In this document: positions 34,634 through 45,753 of the stretch, piece by piece
How positions within the stretch are numbered: the first letter of the stretch is position 1
Layout of the letters: each line of letters opens with the position of its first letter
From: Phaeosaccion multiseriatum
Lineage: Eukaryota; Ochrophyta, other classes
Length of the DNA: 64,000 bases
Direction: 5' to 3'
NCBI GenBank assembly: GCA_965112735.1
Contig: OZ218960.1
Span: 248,001-312,000, forward strand
Position numbers and translations under genes: made by a program
The notes under the pieces: model-generated
Database searches by the model: none
The model's input: only the letters and a program-made list of their open reading frames with translations
What the model was told of the DNA's origin: nothing

Positions 34634-36942
34634 GTCTTTCTGTCCCTGTCTCTGCCTCTGTCTCTGTCTGTCTCTCTCTCCCTCTCTCTCTGCCCTGTCC
34701 CCACTCCCTCAGTGCTTCACGCGGGCCAAAGGCAGCTTGGAGCAAGCAGCGGTGCAGCAGATGCTCGGGAGGGTGGTGGCAGAGCACTTGTTTGGGGCAG
34801 CAGCTGAAGGAGATTCGCCTGTCAGTGCGAGTGAGAGAGGCGCGAATAAAACTCCTTCCGGTGCCATCTGCCGACGCTCACGCTTTCTGACCGCACTGAA
34901 CGCCTTGCAGCGCATCAAGGGGAAGATGATGGGCGCTCCGGGCCAAGGGCAGCAGCAGCACCACCACCACCACCAACAGCAGCAGCAGCAGCAGCAGCAG
35001 GTACGCGCGAAGAGGTTAATGGAGCGGGAAGGTCGTACCTGTCCCGTCGGGGCAAGGAAGGAAGGAAGGAAGGAAGGAAGCTGGCTGCTGCATGCTGTAC
35101 AAGTAGGCTGAGCTGCGGAGGGCCAAGGGCTTGACCCGATGGCAGCAAATGACAAGAGTAAGGTCAAAGGCAGGCACTTGAAGAAGCCTCTCGTGCCCCA
35201 CCTCATTCCCTAACACACACCATGCCCCACGCACTCGTTTTGACTCGCTTCGCACACGCGTGCTCTTCCCTCCCGCTCCACTCCTCCACTCCTCCACTCC
35301 TCCCCTCCTCGCTCCCTGCCGCTCTTGATGCTCTTGGGGGTCCTGTCCTCACCCCTCCCACCCCCAAACACGCCGAGGTGCAGGTACAGGGTTCACGTCA
35401 TCCCGTGCTTCAAGACGATATCCTCACGGCTATGCTCCTGGCCGCCCCGGAGGAAGTTCGAAGGCGTTTGGGCGGAGGAGTGTTACAAGAGGGGCTGGGC
35501 TTGTACCTGCAGCTGCGGGCAGAGGTGGGGGGGGCAGTGACACCAGGTTGTCGAGGTAGTAGAGAGGTGGTTGCCGTTCTGGAGACGGTGGTGCCGTTGC
35601 TTGAAGCCAGTGGGAATGTAAGTGCAATGCAGAGGGAGGGAGGGAGGGAGGGAGGGTTCCATTGGATTTGATTGAATTGGTTGCTTGCTCCACGTCGATC
35701 GGTACCCCAACTTACGTGAACGCTTCCTTGCTTCAATGGCATGCCCAATCAGTGTGTTTCATTCCATCCTTGCCCTTCTCCACAAGACGTGTCGTGTGTA
35801 CCCTCCCTCTCCCTCTTGACGAAACGTCCGGTTGCTTTTCATGAGCTTGCCCCCTCTCTCTTTTGACTGAATGCCCGCTTCACTTGCTTCCGCTCGCTTC
35901 CTCTCGGCTCTTGAACGAATCAGACGGGGGCTCTGGAGCCTCTGCTCGTCCCTCTGTGGGAAGACACACGCCGCCATTGCAACACGCTGGAGAGGCGTCT
36001 TCTCTCACCGCAGCGGCAATCATATAGGCAGCCGCAGCAGCAGTCGTATGGGCAGCAGCAGCCCGAGTCGGTTGGTCATGGCGAGGAGAGTGAGCAAGAG
36101 TGCGCCCTGGACAGTCTCTTTCAGCTTCTTCGAGTGTGGGATGCAGTGCTGGAGCCCAAGGCCCAGGGACAAGGGCAAGGGCAGGGGCAAAAGGTGCCAC
36201 ACACTACCGTCGGAGTTGTCGGAGAAGGAAGAGGAGGAGGAGGAGGAGGAGGAGGAGGAGGAGGAGGAGGAGGAGGAGGAGGAGGAGGAGGAGGAGGAGG
36301 AGGAGGAGGAGGAGGAGGAGGAGGAGGAGGAGGAGGAGGAGGAGGAGGAGGAGGAGGAGGAGGAGGAGGAGGAGGAGGAGGAGGAGGAGGAGGAGGAGGA
36401 GGAGGAGGAGGAGGAGGAGGAGGAGGAGGAGGAGGAGGAGGAGGAGGAGGAGGAGGAGGAGGAGGAGGAGGAGGAGGAGGAGGAGGAGGAGGAGGAGGAG
36501 GAGGAGGAGGAGGAGGAGGAGGAGGAGGAGGAGGAGGAGGAGGAGGAGGAGGAGGAGGAGGAGGAGGAGGAGGAGGAGGAGGAGGAGGAGGAGGAGGAGG
36601 AGGAGGAGGAGGAGGAGGAGGAGGAGGAGGAGGAGGAGGAGGAGGAGGAGGAGGAGGAGGCGGCGGCAAGGGGAAGGGCAGTGCCCATCGGCAAGGGTTA
36701 CAGAACAGCGAAGGGGACAAGAAAAAGGCATCGGGCGGCTCCGTCCCCCCGGGGAGCCTGCTCTCCCCTCTGGAGGTGAAGCAGCTCTCTGCGTGCCTCT
36801 TCCCGACGGTTCTGTCCTTCCGCCGCCTCACGAGGGTCGGGGTGTCCATCGCACTGAAATTGCCAGGTACGTGTGCCGTCCCGAGTGAGCCAAGGAGTGG
36901 TGGAGAGGGATCGAGGCATTGAGGCGTTAGAGAGCAAGCAGG

Positions 36943-36974
<32 letters not shown>

Positions 36975-39786
36975 AATAGGAGTCAAGGGTACGCTTTTAT
37001 CAGAAGTCAGGCATAGAGGCTTTATTGACTTTTAGCTGGGGGGGGGTGAGCAATGGAGTGTTGGAGGGGGCCAAGCGTCACTCCCTCATTGACCGGCCTC
37101 ACGGGCTCCCACTACCCTTCTTGTTTCGAGCACCTTCAGATGCCCAGCAACTGCTGTTCATGGCTTTGGCCACGCAAATGGACACGGCCTTTGGACCCCA
37201 GGCAGTCCAAGTGGCAGCTGCCCTCGACTACCTGTATCTGCTCAAGGTGAGACAGGAGAGAGTACCACGGCTTGAGTTTCAATTTAACAGCGCTATACAG
37301 CGCTATACCAGGACCTAACGCCCCGCTGTCTGTCCTGACACGCCGCCCCCTCTGTCGCTATCGAAGGTTCTGGTGGAGGAGAACAGTAGGGTGGTCGCCG
37401 CGCAGGTGTGGAGAGAGTGGAGAGAGCGGCTGGATGCTGACGAACTATGGGTGAAAAAGGAAGAGGAAGAGGAGGAGGAGGGGAAGGAAGAGGAGACGGA
37501 GAAGAGGAGACTCCATCGCGCGACAGGGAAGAGTGTGTACGGTAACAACGCTAGGGCTGGTACGGGGGAGGGCGAAGAGAGCGGAGCCGATGAGGAAAGG
37601 GACAGAGACGGAGAGGAAGCGCCGCCACGAACGGGCTCAGACTACATGGCTCGCACGCGCCTCACGTGAGTCTCTCTCAAGTCACTGGGCCCCTGTGCCC
37701 ACCCGAGACGGGTGATGCTGCGTCCCATCCACTGCTCTGCTTTGACTGTTTGCGCTGTCTTGTTGACATGGTTCGATCGTCTCCATTGCTGCCCTTGGTC
37801 CGACCCTGACCCCAACCCCACCCTCACTCCGTCCTACCCCACCCCACCCGACCCGACCCGACCCCAGGGATGAGGCATCGCGAGAGGTGGTGCGACGGCA
37901 AGAGGCTGCTCTGATCGGCGACGGAAGCCTCCTCTCCTGCTACCTGCCCTTCTTGGTAGCCATGGCCGGGCTGGACAGGAACGGGGCCGTCTCCGGAGTA
38001 CCCGGCGGGATGACAGCCCACGCGGGCGAGGGAGCTGCTGGTTCTTCTCTCCCCCGGGGGTCCTGGCAGCGGAGTGCGTCTCACAATCCCCTGCTGCAGT
38101 CGGCGGCGCTGCTGACGCTTGGGGCGTACATGTCTGTGTCTCAGACCCTCGCGGATATGTACCTCCCCGCGGTCATGGCCATGGCGCTGCAGCAAGAAGG
38201 AGGGCAGGGGCAGCAGCGGGGAGAGGAAGCTCCTACCACCCTCGCCAACTGTGACGACAAGGGGAGAGCGGAGATAGTGGAGAGCGGAGCTGAGAGAGGA
38301 GGAGGAGGAGGAGGAGGAGGAGGAGGAGGAGGAGGAGGAGGAGGTGACGCTCCCAGTATGCTGCTGGTGCTGACGAGGGCCGCTGCAACACAGGTTTGGT
38401 GCTCCACCTTCTCCGTCGACGCGGAGGTAAGAGAGAGAGGGAGGGACAAGGACACTGCTCACCTTGGAAACATAGACAGAGAGAGCGAGCTTGTTGAGGA
38501 CACACACATGGCATCGGCTGATGGCTTGTGCCTATGCCTTACCCCTTCTCTCTCCCTCCTCCCTCTTCTTCCCTCCCGTCTCCCTCGCTCTTTCTCTCCT
38601 CCCTCCTCTTCCCTCCCCCCTCCCCTCGCTCCTCCTCAGGCTCGGCAGCTGCTCCGCCTCCTCCGCGAGCCCAATCCGCACCTCCGCCTCTTGGCCGTGC
38701 AGCACTTAGCAGGCAAGAGGGGCGTGTTTGAATGTTTGGCCCATTAGAGCATTTCCCTCACCCATCTTCCTTCCCCTCCTGCAGAGCTGCTGCGAGAAGG
38801 ACGCGTCAAAGAGGACGAGATGCAGCATTTGGCACTCTGTGTCTCGGACCCAAATGAAGGTGTGGCCAGGGAGGCCAAGGCGTACATTCATGAGCACCTG
38901 TCGCGCGACCCCTCTCTGGTGTGCAGAGTGCTGTTCGAGGTGTGCTTCTCCTGTGAGGAGGACCAAGGCGAGCATGATGATGATTATGATGATGATCACA
39001 ATCGTGTGCGAGAGGGGAGGGAGGCACACGAGGAAGATGGGATGGGGAGAGGAGTGGAGGAGGAGCAGCAGCGAAAGTGGCACGAGAAGCCGCACGAAGA
39101 GCGTCGAGAGCGGCGTGCTGCTGCTGCTGCTGCCGCTGCTGCTGCTGCTGACTGTCGCAGGGAGACGAGGAGGGAAACCATCGTCATTCTCTTGGGCATC
39201 TCTCGCCGAATCGCGAGGTGAGTGGGTGGTCGGTCCTTGAGCCGCGATAGCCTCTGAGGGAGGGAGGTCTGGGCATCCATGAGCCTTTTCGTCGCCGCGT
39301 AGTCGTATCTCTCTGTGTGTGTGCAGGTCTTTCGGCCTTCTGCGCTGCTCTGCTCGCGTTCTTCTCGACTCGAAGGGCATGAATAACTCGCCAACATCTT
39401 CTGCTGCCTTCCTTGGCCTTGTCGACTCATGCTCGCCTTGCCACCCCCCTCCCTCCCTTGCCCTTTCTTCGCCTCTTCTTCGACGTGCGTGCCTACCTGG
39501 TGTCGGGACGCAAGCGGCGGAGCGCGCGCTCAGTGCCGCCTCGACACTTTGGCCGCCTCGCTGATGCGCACAGTCGCTGACTCGACCGTCATTGACTTGA
39601 CCGACGCATCCTCCTCCTCCGCCGCAGTGCGAAAGAGTGGGGGAGGGCACGGAGGGTTTCCAAGTCGAAGATGCGGAGGGGGTAGCCCGCGCCTCCTGGA
39701 AGCAGCCTTCTTCTTGAGCCTTCTGGTGAGTCGTGGCCTCGCTCGATTAGTCTGCAATAGCAGCGCCGGTGTGATTGTGCGTGTGC

Positions 39787-39835
<49 letters not shown>

Positions 39836-41992
39836 GTATATGTGCCCCCCCGCCGCCCTACTCACCTATGCGTCGCCCCAACAGCCCCTGAAACCCCCTT
39901 CCTTGTCGGCTCCTTTATCTTAGCCTCCCACCAACGGAAGCTTCAGTGTAGCAGAGCTTGCTCTGAGTAACGGAAGACTCGCCCGTGCAGCTCAAGTATC
40001 AGCAACTGCCGCTTGTGCTGCTGTTACAAGAGACTCCTCGGGTGGCCGTGGTGGGCCAGACACTGTGCTCGACCTCATTGCGAGGCACTTTGACCCAGCA
40101 GGCTCCTATGCATCAAAAGTTCACAACCCTGTCGTTCCAATGTGAGTGAAGTAGTATATTTAGTGGGTTTGCGAGTCGAAAAAGTATATGAAGTAAAGTT
40201 GGCTAGGGAAGGGGCTACGAGAGGGGCAATGGCTGCAGAGCAGTTGGTCTGTAAGGGAGAGAAGGAACGGGAGGGCAATGGAAAGTGGAAAATGAATGGT
40301 GCAGTCTGCCGCCTGTACGTATCGGAGGGCGGTGAAGGGTAAGGGTGATGCGACCTTCTTTCCGCAAGATGTGTTCTCGTCGGGGGGCCCGCAATCTTGC
40401 GCCGTGACGCCCATGGACAGACTCGGCCATGAAGCGCTCACTGTCTGACCTCTCCCACCCGCTGCTGACTTTCGTGACGCAGGGGAAGAGGGGGAGCAGG
40501 AGGAGGAGGAGCAGGAGGAGGAGGAGGAGGAGGAGGAGGAGGAGGAGGGGGGGGGGGGGGGGGGGCAAAGGGCAGAGCGAGCAAGGAAGAGCAGCCCCTG
40601 GCTCGAGACAAGGCCGAATCGATGCGGCACGCGATTCTCGCGCTCCAGCGGAAGTGCCAGAAGCGGAGTACGGACGACAGCAGCAGTGACGACATCAGCA
40701 GGCGGCACAAGCCAGCAAGGAGACGAGGAGGGAGAGGAGGAGGACGCAGAAGGGTGGGCAGGAGACAGAGGGCGGCGAGGTCGAGATCTGTGTCTTCCTC
40801 CTCTTCAGGGGCCTCGTCCATGGCGGTGTCGCTGCCCTCATCATCATCTTCTTCTTCGGACTCAGAGAGCAAGCCCAGGAACGGACGCGGGATCGAAAGC
40901 GGTAGTGAGACGGGCAGCATGAATGGTGATTCCTGCAGCGATGCTTTCGACGATGCGAGCCGTGGTAACAAGGAGAGGCGCCGGCTGCGAGGAGGAGGAG
41001 GAGGAGGAGGAGGAGGAGAAGGAGGAGGCCCGGAGGTGCCGCAATCGGAGCCTCGTTCAATGTCTACCAATGAGGGCCGCACAAGGCGGGGCGCGAGGGG
41101 GGGGGCGGGCAGAAGGGCAGCGCAGAGGAGAGTGAAGCTGGGGCAGGAGGAGGAGGAGGAGGAAGAGGAGAATGAGGAGGATTACGACACAGATGGCGAT
41201 GACGAGGAGAGCGGCGCAGGGCGACGAAGGGGTGGTGCTCGAGTTGAGGATGATGGCGAGGAGCCTCAGGAGGGTCGGGGAAGCATCTCGGGGCCTAAGA
41301 AGATGAACGCGCCAGACAGAGGAGAGGACAAAGAGAATAGAGACACGGAATGCAAAGACGAGGGCGAGGACGAGGAGGCAAAGCGATCTGTTGAAGGTGT
41401 CTCTCACTCCTTGTCTCAAATCATGGACGCCCCCCGACGCGGTCGCCTCGCCCGAGCTTCCAAAGTGGGACTGAGAACGTACGGAGGGAGGAGGGGCGAG
41501 GGCGCGGTGGGGCATTGGGCGGCTTCTCGCGTGGCCCGGTCTTCTACTTTGGCGGTGGAGGATCAAGACAAGCCGAGAGGAAGAGGGAGACAGACAAGGG
41601 CTCGTCGGGGTCGGGAGGAGGCCACTGCGACACAGCTTGAGACTGGGGAAAGCCCCTCCTCCTTCACCTCCCCCTCCTCCTCGCTCGAGGGAAGGCCGTC
41701 CTCCTCGATGGAGGGAAGGCATTCCTCCTCTGAGGCCGAGGGCGACGCTGGGAGGAGGAGGAGGAGGAGGAGCCAGCGGGCGAGAGGGGTGGTGGCTCAG
41801 GCAGGCAAGCGCGATCGGAAGAGGAACACGGGAAGGGGTGACGACAAGTTTAGCAGGGGAGCCGCGACGACAAGCCCTAGGCCCGCTGTGAAGAAGAGGA
41901 AGCTACGAAAGATCAGGGGGGTCGGGCGTGAAGGAGGAGGGGGAGGAGAGGGCAGGGGCGGCAGCGAGAGCGACGCTGACCTCTTTGCGTAG
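30042..41992 (+). CDS. Very large condensin CAP-D-type (Cnd1 family) HEAT protein
   Basis: 2381-aa predicted protein, 20 exons: 30042-30172, 30462-30842, 31075-31140, 31364-31436, 31807-31927, 32312-32601, 32866-33636, 33847-34198, 34349-34434, 34713-35000, 35384-35617, 35924-36866, 37140-37246, 37367-37665, 37868-38426, 38640-38712, 38785-39217, 39515-39725, 39924-40141, 40483-41992. All phases join; the starts of exons 11 and 18 are the least certain. The best family evidence is [19 protein letters not shown] followed by [40 protein letters not shown] and [20 protein letters not shown], which matches the HEAT pattern of condensin CAP-D2/D3 (chromosome condensation). CAP-D2 versus D3 is unresolved. 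The excess over about 1400 aa is disordered: poly-Gln/His, poly-Glu, a poly-Gly run of about 142 residues, and a basic/acidic C-terminal tail of about 500 residues. Exon 16 ends at a GC donor. Confidence 0.62.
32606..32755. repeat. (GT)n/(GC) dinucleotide tract in condensin intron 6
   Basis: About 150 bp of GT with GC interruptions begins right after the GTAA donor at 32602. Confidence 0.9.
33465..33478 (+). other. Exonic dispersed-motif copy, condensin exon 7
   Basis: GCAGTTGGTGATAC inside a CAG-rich coding run, encoding QQLVIQQQ. Confidence 0.85.
34084..34097 (+). other. Exonic dispersed-motif copy, condensin exon 8
   Basis: GCAGTTGGTGATAC in another reading frame from the exon 7 copy, here encoding AAVGDTAAE. 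Confidence 0.85.
34567..34634. repeat. (TCA)n microsatellite in condensin intron 9
   Basis: About 22 TCA units between exons 9 and 10, upstream of a pyrimidine-rich acceptor. Confidence 0.9.
36233..36660 (+). repeat. About 428-bp pure (GGA)n run inside a coding exon
   Basis: About 142 uninterrupted GGA units in condensin exon 12. In the frame set by flanking exons it encodes poly-Gly; other frames give poly-Glu or poly-Arg, and the reverse strand Ser, Pro or Leu. All six frames are therefore open across it. Purine-only mirror repeats of this kind can form triplex (H-DNA) or G-rich structures. Confidence 0.95.
39790..39837. repeat. (GT)n tract in condensin intron 18
   Basis: About 20 GT units between exons 39515-39725 and 39924-40141. 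Confidence 0.9.
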
Positions 41993-42482
41993 AGCGAGTG
42001 GGTAGGGCGAGCATGATGAGCTCGTGGAGAGGCAGCAGATGAAATTGAGATACAATTGTAGGAGGGAGTGGACAGTGTAGAAACCACACATCGCGGGGCG
42101 AATTCCATTGGGCGCGGCAGCCCGTTCGTAGAGATGGACACCACAAGAGGATGGAGAACACATCAAAGTTTCAAAATTCTTATTTTCTTTTCTTCGACCT
42201 ACAGTACTACTGTTTCATGGTCTGGTCGCCTCGGCCTCGGCCTCTGCTCGCCTCTTCACTGGAGCCAAAGTCACCGATGGCGCCAAGACAATAATTCCCT
42301 CCCTCCCCTCCCCTCCCTCTGCTCGACAGAAGAAACGCACCGCTTCGCCTCCTCTTGTTGTGCCGAGCTGATGAACTTGATTAAAAGAATGTACACATGC
42401 CCCTCCTTGCGCCGAGGAGCAACATCTCCACCGTAACAGCACACGACTGACTAACTAGACTAGCTTCTCACCCTTATACCCT
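41993..42482. other. Convergent 3' region, condensin (+) / HSP20-like (-)
   Basis: No coding signal. An A/T-rich patch (42160-42200) may contain 3' processing signals. Confidence 0.55.
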
Positions 42483-45400
42483 TCACGCAATGGGGATGGT
42501 GACTGCTTCCTTCTTGGGCACTCTCGCGAGCTTCACCTTGAGCCCCGCCACGTCGTCCTTCTTGCTGCCCTCTGCCTCCTCCGCTGTGAAGCTGGCGGAA
42601 ACGCCGCTATCGGTGTTGACGTCGGTGGGAATGGGGATGGAACGCTCGCCCTTGTCCTTCACTGACACCTGTTCGCACAGTCCACGAATGTACGCACAGT
42701 CCACGTTAGCACAGTCCACGTTAGGACAGTCCGAGTGAGAGAGTGAGCGAGTAAGTAAGTCCGTCAGTGAGCGAGCGAGTATGCAGGGTGGGAAGCGAGC
42801 CAGGATCAGAGCAGGGAGCACAGTCAGTACAGTAAACTGTGACGTTTGACGTGCCTTGAGAATGAAGTGGTCCCTGGTGTCCACTCTCCAGGGCGACTTT
42901 GGGCTTGTGTCCACGGAGAGGCTCACGTCCCCACGCTTCGTGCCCCTTGGCAGCGCCACGCTCAGTGAGTACTCGTTGCCCTGCGGAAGAGAAGAGGGCA
43001 CCCCCGACAAAGCAGTGGGTAGGAGGTAGGAAGGGCAGGCAGACGGTTACAGACGGTTACAGACGGTTACAGACGGTCACGGGTAGGGGTGCGCCGATGA
43101 CTGCGCGACAGAGCATATCATAGACAGCGAGAGACAAAATATCACAGACAGCCTGGGAGCCCTGCCCTTCTCCCCCAATGGAGCGGCGCGTCACTTACCT
43201 GTGATTCGGGTGTGTCCCAAGCGGCTGCCATGTTGGCCCGGCGGTTGTCCTCAGCTCTCTGTTTCTGCTGCAGCAGCCGAGTCTCGCGGCTGGGGAGGGC
43301 GGATCGGGTAGTGCTGGTGTCAAAGAAGTCGCTGCCGAACATCTGTGGTAGGCAGGGAGGAAGGCAGGGAGGGAAAGAGGGAGGCAGAAGGAGGGAGGGG
43401 GGGCGCGAGCAGAGGCCTGTGTCGTCAGTTGGAGTACTCAGTTAGAGTAAGTAGAGGAGAAGAAAGCGCGGTACGTTCGTGCGCGTGCGAGCGTGCGTGC
43501 GTGCGTTGCTTGCCTGCTGTGCGAAGGAAGAGAGGCCCATGTCGTCATCGTTGAACCAGTCCCACACCCTTCCGAAGGCGCTCTCCGCAACGTCCACAGC
43601 ACCACTCCCAGTCACATCTTCCACCTATGAGGAGCCAACAACAAGTCAAAGAAGAAAAAGCAGAATTATAATACACATAGTGGCCTGAGCGTGGAGGCGG
43701 AGGGAGAGGGCGGCAGTATGTGCAGCACACGTGCTCTTCTTGTTGATTACTTGCTTGCTCTGGCCCACTTGCTTGCGTACTGCCCCATCCTCCCCTGCCC
43801 CTCACACGCACATGAAGGCTACGCACCTTGGCCTCTCGCTTCAAGCCGCTCTCGATCTCCTTGGGTGGCTCGGTCTGCACCTTGCCGTATTCCGCGGTCT
43901 TGGGGAAGGAGATGTTCAACTTGCCGTCGGAAGATGTGCGACTCATCTTGGCCTGAGGAGCGAGCACGAAACCGTCGTACACAAGTACGTGAGTGCAGCA
44001 CAGGACGAGTAGCGGTCGCGAGCAGTGGGTAGATGGTGAGAGAGTGACGGTAACAAGCATCATAGAGTCATACGGAGTCCGGTCGGAAGGGGCACACATG
44101 AGAAAGGCATCGCCTACCAAGGCACTTGAGCCTGTGTTCTTCCACCCACCGTGTCCAGCCCCTCGGGCAGTAGGAAGCTTCGGCTCACACTCCCGGAGCT
44201 GCGTTGGCTGCGCGTAACCGTTCCACTGGAATCCGTGTAGTCCTTCATTAACAGTCGACGCATGCGATATCGAGGAGAGGAGGAGGAGCCAGGGGACGAA
44301 GATCAGTGCCGACGAGAGACAGGAGAGCGAGGGAGGGAGGGGAGCATGGTGAGGAGGGAGCAGAGGTCAGAGCGACGAGGGAGAGGAGAGCGGGGAGGGC
44401 CGCGAGGGCATTGCGGGAAACGGAGTCAGCGCGAAGAGAGCGAGGGACGAAGCGCGAGGAAGAGCGAAGTCAAAAAAAAAAGAAGTGAACTATCTTATCG
44501 GACTGCGAGCGGCTGCCATCGGCATTGAGCGACGGCGGTTTCCTTACCTTGGTGTGCGAGCGAGTCATGGAGAGGGTGAGCATCGGCCCCTCCACTTCGA
44601 CCTTGAGACCATTGCCAGTGGCCGGCTGTGAGGTTGTGAGGCAGTGAGGCAGTGAAACAGTGAGGCGGTGAGGCAGTGAGGCGGTGAGGCAGTGAGGCGG
44701 TGAGGCAGTGAGGCAGTGAGGCAGTGAGGCAGTGAGGCAGCGAGGCAGTGAGGCAGTGAGGCAGTGAGGCAGTGAGGCAGTGAGGCAGTGAGGCAGTGAG
44801 GCAGTGAGGCTGTGAGGCTGTGAGGCTGTGAGGCTGTGAGGCTGTGAGGCAGTGAAGCAGTGAGGCAGTGAAGCAGTGAGGCAGTGAGGCAGTGAGGCAG
44901 TGAGGCAGTGAGGCAGTGAGGCAGTGAGGCAGTGAGGCAGTTGGGCAGTGTGAGCGAGGGGCACAGAGCCCGCTCGGGTGACCAAACGTGGGGAGGACAG
45001 GAGGGAGGAGCGCAAAAAGAGGATAGGGAGTGTCTCTCGTCAGAACTGAGAACCGAGGCACTCACCACGTCCATGGGGAAGCTCAGGTCGTACTTTTTGT
45101 CCGTCTCTGTCAGCTCGGGCTTGAAGTCCATGCTGCCGAGTTGCTTCAGCTGAGAGGGAGAGAGAGCAAGTGAATGGGGGTTAGAGAGGGACTTGACTGC
45201 GGTGTAGACTGAACTAGAGTGGCCCTCAGGGTTTGAGTGCACGAAGACTCCGCGTACCGTACCTGCGGGTCATCCTCAAGCATCTTGGTCGGGGCAGTGG
45301 CGACGGGAGCGAGCATCGTGTCGGACATGAAGGAAGGAAGCGAGGGCCTCATGTCCCACAAGAGGCCTGCGCCGGGCGGGGTGAAGAACGCCATCATGCT

Positions 45401-45753
45401 CGGCAGGGCTCGACTCGAGCGAGGGGCCGAGCTACTGTTCTCTCCGACGCAAGTCTAGCGCGGGAGGAGAGGGGTTGAAGCCGGCTTCAGAGAGAAACAA
45501 CATGACACTTTAGAAATCTTTGCACTATAACCCTTCCTTTTATGAGGAGAAGAGCTACAAGTGCCCTGTCCAGTCGTCTCTTTACACCACGGAGGCGAAC
45601 GGGGCCCGCGGAGAAGGGTCCGACGCGTGCTATATGACGCTCTCTCACCTTTTCTTCGTGCTTGTTCCGCACTTGAAGTGCGGAAGTGCTTCCGAGGACG
45701 AAGGCGCACGCGGCGGAGCACCACGCCGCCAGGATACACAGCTGGAGCTTCAT
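42483..45753 (-). CDS. HSP20/alpha-crystallin-like protein with plastid-type presequence
   Basis: 414-aa protein, ten exons: 45649-45753, 45263-45454, 45066-45149, 44548-44625, 44150-44242, 43827-43952, 43514-43624, 43199-43342, 42855-42980, 42483-42668, all in phase 0. The N-terminus MKLQLCILAAWCSAACAFVL is a signal peptide whose predicted cleavage leaves Phe at +1, the pattern of heterokont bipartite plastid targeting. The central domain is alpha-crystallin-like: MDFKPELTETDKKYDLSFPM, LKVEVEGPMLTLSMTRS, GSVSRSFLLPEGLDT and DGKLNISFPK. A second beta-rich block (EYSLSVALPRGTKRGDVSLSV ending VPKKEAVTIPIA) may be a second, diverged copy. The acceptor of exon 5 lacks a strong polypyrimidine tract. 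Introns 7 and 9 use GC donors. A small-heat-shock chaperone role in the plastid or secretory system is inferred; a target is not visible. Confidence 0.8.
44626..44946. repeat. (GAGGCAGT)n satellite in HSP20-like intron 3
   Basis: About 40 copies of an 8-bp unit with GAGGCTGT and GAAGCAGT variants. The same unit forms the array at 60390-61228 in another gene. Confidence 0.93.

Noticed and set aside
35871-36966. Long open frames of poly-Glu, poly-Arg, poly-Ser, poly-Pro and poly-Leu across the GGA run
   Set aside because: They are alternative readings of one trinucleotide repeat. Only the frame set by the flanking condensin exons joins correctly on both sides, and it gives poly-Gly.
44495-45242. 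[12 protein letters not shown] repeat proteins
   Set aside because: Same satellite, inside HSP20-like intron 3.
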